A stretch of 21,370 nt of DNA from Entrophospora sp. SA101. Taxonomy: Eukaryota; Glomeromycota; Glomeromycetes; Entrophosporales; Entrophosporaceae. Location of the stretch: the NCBI GenBank assembly GCA_958430865.1, contig CAUDNR010000113.1, positions 227,143-248,512 of the forward strand. The letters are read 5' to 3'. The first letter of the stretch is position 1. The number at the start of each line of letters is the position of its first letter. The notes under the pieces are model-generated. The model did no database searches. It was not told the origin of the DNA and was given only the letters and a program-made list of their open reading frames with translations. Positions 18,468 through 21,370 of this stretch are shown here, piece after piece. A program made the translations under genes and the position numbers.

Positions 18468-19241
18468 CCCTTCTGAATTAGATTTAAATCAGTAAGCTTG
18501 AAAATTTTCTTAAAACCAATAATAATAACCTATTTAAGTAATTCTAAGTTAAATTCTTTTTTTAATTCAATATTTAATATACGAAATTAGTATTATATGA
18601 CTTGATTTTTTTTTTTTAATGTAATTTAATCAAATAAAAACAATATAAATAACAATTAAATTAAAAATTATGGGAAGAAATTTATCATGATTAATTAATT
18701 GTATGTTATGTAATTTCACGTATAATCTTACTTTTTTCCTTTATTTTCCTCAGCCAGTGTATAAAATTCAGTGTGGGGAATACATTAGTAGTTTTTTGCA
18801 GATAGTTTCTAAATTTGTAGAAATCTGCATTGGTTACACCCATAAATTTATCAGCACTCTTTAAATTTGCCTGTATTTTCCGGCAAATATTTTCCGAAAT
18901 TTTCACGAGAAACTTTTGTGCGCTACATTATTGACACTATTTTTACACCCGCACTTGCCATCCCTTTTTTTTAATTCATTAACTCCTTTTTTAAAATATT
19001 TTTATTCACGCTTATTCGTTTCAAATTATAGAACAATTATCATGGTGATGATTATGAATTAATAATCATAATCGTCATATGTGAAAAGAATTCATTCATA
19101 TTTGCTGTTCACCATGTGACAAAAATTTCAGAGAGTCAAATTTAAAAACCTGAATGAAATCCAGAGTTGTTATGGAATAAGCTATAACAGCACTATAGAT
19201 GGGCGTCTAAATTTTTTTGGGGGTTGTCTAAAGTCAAAATA
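18468..19241. other. Downstream of the HMG gene, no assured gene
   Basis: Contains the HMG 3' region with AATAAA-like sites. A 66-codon open frame on - (18706-18906) has protein-like wording (SADKFMGVTNADFYKFRNYL) and starts with ATG, but no family is recognisable and no other exons were found. It may be an orphan exon or a mobile-element remnant. The remainder is AT-rich. Confidence 0.4.
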
Positions 19242-19243
19242 TA

Positions 19244-19346
19244 CAGTGAGTCTCGATTTAACGGACCTCGATTTAGCGGATTTAGGGTTTAACGGATAAA
19301 TTTTCAAAACCAAATTTTTCTATAATATATATATTCGATTTAGCGG
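19244..19346 (+). repeat. Left terminal repeats of the pogo-like element
   Basis: Four spaced copies of a 12-mer close to CGATTTARCGGA (about 19253, 19268, 19285 and 19335). Confidence 0.8.
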
Positions 19347-19512
19347 ATATTTTTTAAAAGTCAATATATGTCACTTATAATAAAATTCTCTCGATATTAG
19401 GGATGGGGCGGTTCCACTAGGAACCGGTTCTGAACCGAACCGAACACAGAACCGCGAACCCGAGTTCTAACCGTTCCCCATGTGATTTATACCTATATGA
19501 GGAAATCCTGAG

Positions 19513-19540
19513 TTAATCTTTCCTTAAAAGGAAAGATTAA
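19513..19540. repeat. Perfect 28-bp inverted repeat
   Basis: TTAATCTTTCCTT and its exact reverse complement, separated by AA. It could form a hairpin with 13-bp arms. No T-run follows, and it is inside the hAT remnant. Confidence 0.85.
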
Positions 19541-19817
19541 TACGAATAACGTGACTTATTAATATTCAAATAAATTAAACAAATTAAATATTATTATTAT
19601 TATTATTATTATGTAAATAACGAATAAACGGACAAACAAATGAATGAATATGATAGATATTAATATACAAATAAAAAGTGCATAAAATAAAACAAACATT
19701 AATAATATTAAAGGATTTTTTATTAGTAATTAGTATAGAGTTACAAAAAAATAAAAATAAACATAAAGAAAGTATAAGGAAAAAAATATGTAATTTTGAG
19801 AATATTATTCTAACACT

Positions 19818-19976
19818 CTAAACCCCTACTTTATTGATTATCCAACTCTTCATACACAAATATGCTCTTGCAGTTTCTGGCAATAAGCAATTTCGCACCT
19901 TACTGATTGTATTTCCAGCAACTGAGAAAGCACATTCTGATGGAACACTGGTTGCTTGTATTGTAAGATAATCCTG
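19818..19976 (-). pseudogene. hAT transposase C-terminal dimerisation (hATC) remnant
   Basis: About 52 codons on - ending in TAG at 19818-19820. The peptide has the hATC signature: QDYLTIQATSVPSECAFSVA, then GNTISKVRNCLLPETARAYL and CMKSWI. The family normally has SERAFS; here Cys replaces that Arg. Upstream of 19976 the frame runs into the minisatellite, so the zinc finger and the catalytic RNase H-fold are missing. Confidence 0.88.
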
Positions 19977-20000
19977 CGTCATTAAGATATTTCAAAAATC

Positions 20001-20512
20001 ATTTTTTACAATTCACCAAAAAGACCATTTTTTACAATTCAAAAAATCATGCCAAAAGTCTATTTTTTACAATTTAAATGATTTATTAGGATAATGTCAA
20101 AAAATCTTTTTTTACAATTCACCCCAAAAGTTTATTTTTTACAATTTAAATGATCTGTTAAGATAATGTCAAAAGTCTTTTTTTTTTACAATTCGCCAAA
20201 AGACCATTTTTTACAATCCAAAAAATCTTTTTGCAATTCACACCAAAAGTCTATTTTTTACAATTTAAATGATAATGTTAAAAAGTCTTTTTTTACAATT
20301 CGCCAAAAGACCATTTTTTACAATTCAAAAAATCTTTTTACAATTCATGCCATAAGTCTATTTTTTACAATTCTTTTTAAATTCATGCCAAAAGTCCATT
20401 TTTTAAAATTTAAAATGATTTATGTCAAAAGCCTTTTCTGCAATTTGCCAAAGGTCCATTTTTTTTATACAATTCAAAAAAAACCATTTGCAATTCGCCA
20501 AAAGACCATCTG
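20001..20512. repeat. Degenerate minisatellite inside the hAT remnant
   Basis: Around 20 variant copies of a unit close to TTTTTTACAATTCGCCAAAAG plus ACCA, alternating with AATTCATGCCAAAAGTCTA and AATTTAAATGAT forms. Higher-order blocks of roughly 105-180 bp can be traced (starting near 20002, 20107, 20178 and 20288). The open frames across it are artefacts of the repeat. Confidence 0.9.
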
Positions 20513-20999
20513 TTAATATTAAATAATTAAATTTATTTGAGGTCAAAACCACTTCACCATATCGGGATATTTTAATATCTGTTTTTGTCATTTTCATTTA
20601 CCTTCCTTCATTCCTATTGGTCAATTTAGTGATTGGCAAAACAAAAATAATCGCCAACATTAAATATGGACAATGACTAGATAGTATCTCATAGACTGTT
20701 TTCATATTAGGAAGCAATACCCTTAAAGAAAATTAGTTTTGACAATAATATTTTGTGCTACATCTATTTTGGAACCGGTTCCAAGAACCAGTTTGAACAG
20801 TTTGGTTCAGTTCAGTTCTATTGTAACCAGTTCCATGGAACCAGAACTGAACCAAACTGAACCACCCCATCTCTAGTAATGATCATCATTATCTGTTATA
20901 TCAAAATAAGTTTGTTAATGTACAACATGAGAAAGTCTAAAAAAATAACTGGTATACTGAATATATTAATATATAAAAATCTGCTAAATCCATTAAATC

Positions 21000-21074
21000 A
21001 AGATAAAATAACTATAAAAAAATACTGTTCTGAAATCCACTAAATCGAAATCCGCTAAATCGAGTTTCACTGTG
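21000..21074 (-). repeat. Right terminal repeats of the pogo-like element
   Basis: On the - strand, CAGTGAAACTCGATTTAGCG, then CGATTTAGTGGA and a diverged TGATTTAATGGA, mirroring the left end. Confidence 0.8.
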
Positions 21075-21076
21075 TA

Positions 21077-21370
21077 TTTTATATTTTATATTGTAACTTA
21101 ATTTTCTTGCAGACATGATGACTTGGTGGATAATCATGACAGTAATGCATGGATCTAGTTGGAGTGCATTACACTTTTTACACTTTACACTTTATCTTTA
21201 TCTTATATTATATATTTTATTTTATCATTATTTATTTCTAACCTTTTTAGCAATAGAAAATTTTATTGAATAATTCTTTCAAGAAGGTTTCAATAATATG
21301 TGGGGCATTTGAAAAGTTTTGTCACTGGCCCTGTAAAATGACAATCTTATGTGTAACTTTGTACAGATTT
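21077..21370. other. Right window edge, no assured gene
   Basis: AT-rich. An acceptor-like TTTTCTTGCAG at about 21102-21112 is followed by 15 open codons (CATGATGACTTGGTGGATAA, then TAG at about 21157), which could be a last exon, but nothing else supports it. A short ACTTTACACTTT repeat follows near 21171-21193. Confidence 0.35.

Larger units (their letters stand above)
19398..20875. mobile_element. Decayed hAT-type transposon
   Basis: Inverted ends: left TAGGGATGGGGCGGTTC, right (on -) TAGAGATGGGGTGGTTC, 15 of 17 identical. Both are followed by many GAACC/GGTTC motifs, including the 12-bp palindrome GGAACCGGTTCC at about 20770-20781. Such subterminal motif clusters are typical hAT transposase binding regions. 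Only the 3' end of the transposase gene remains. The 8-bp flanks (CTCGATAT and GTAATGAT) do not match, so the target duplication has decayed or the ends derive from different copies. Confidence 0.75.
19244..21074. mobile_element. pogo/Tigger-like non-autonomous element, split by a hAT insertion
   Basis: The two ends are inverted repeats: the left reads CAGTGAGTCTCGATTTAACG, while the right, read on the - strand, gives CAGTGAAACTCGATTTAGCG. Both continue with further CGATTTARYGGA copies. TA flanks the left end (19242-19243); on the right, TA at 21075-21076 is two bases outside the CAGTG, so the exact right border is uncertain. No transposase of this superfamily is present. Only about 350 bp belongs to this element; the rest is the inserted hAT remnant. 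The superfamily is assigned from the CAGTG end, the TA target and the CTCGATT-type repeats. Confidence 0.7.

Noticed and set aside
20001..20512. CRISPR-like repeat array
   Set aside because: Repeats are variable in length and sequence, spacers are AT-rich variants of the same unit, there is no leader or cas gene, and the genome is eukaryotic.
20166..20516. 116-aa protein (MSKVFFFYNSPKDHF)
   Set aside because: It is a translation of the minisatellite; the wording just follows the DNA repeat.
1..21370. tRNA or rRNA genes
   Set aside because: I looked for the B-box (GGTTCGAATCC-like) and rRNA core sequences and saw none; the GGTTC clusters near 19410 and 20770 belong to transposon ends.

Overview
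This window looks like nuclear DNA of an arbuscular mycorrhizal fungus (Glomeromycotina, most like Rhizophagus). It is very AT-rich, with short GT-AG introns of 72-117 bp. One gene encodes a MATA-HMG-type box protein with long poly-asparagine runs, and there are layered remains of several DNA transposon superfamilies. The organism is inferred from these traits, not from a database match.

Layout. (1) About 117-4543: a PIF/Harbinger-type element carrying its two usual genes, a DDE transposase on + and a SANT/Myb-like protein on -. Both are broken by frameshifts. A Tc1/mariner element (1625-2904) sits in the short gap between their 3' ends, flanked by TA. (2) 4677-5141: an orphan, probably transposon-derived coding fragment. 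(3) 5925-7850: two-exon 5-aminolevulinate synthase (+), convergent with (4) 8364-10051: six-exon endonuclease IV / Apn1 (-). (5) 11078-13292: twelve-exon SYLF + SH3 protein of the Ysc84/SH3YL1 family (-), including a 5-nt micro-exon. (6) 13545-14620: eight-exon PPIL1-type cyclophilin (-). (7) 14621-17114: a long non-genic stretch with degenerate repeats, decayed Asn/Asp/Gln-rich coding sequence, a possible orphan 3' exon and ATTC/GATT microsatellites. (8) 17115-18467: the HMG-box gene (+). (9) 19244-21074: a pogo/Tigger-like non-autonomous element split by a decayed hAT element. The hAT remnant keeps only the C-terminal dimerisation segment of its transposase and holds a degenerate minisatellite of about 500 bp.

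The four conserved cellular genes have separate jobs: haem synthesis, base-excision repair, actin/membrane trafficking and spliceosomal prolyl isomerisation. I see no operon-like or pathway link between them. I rebuilt the exon models by hand. Reading frames stay open through every junction, and all nine metal ligands of the Apn1 model align with E. coli Nfo at one constant numbering offset, which strongly supports the splicing. I did not find a clear new defence or other novel system. The most interesting points are the micro-exon, the nested transposons, the repeat-built N-terminus of the Harbinger Myb-like protein, the minisatellite inside the hAT remnant, and coding-like relics upstream of the HMG gene.
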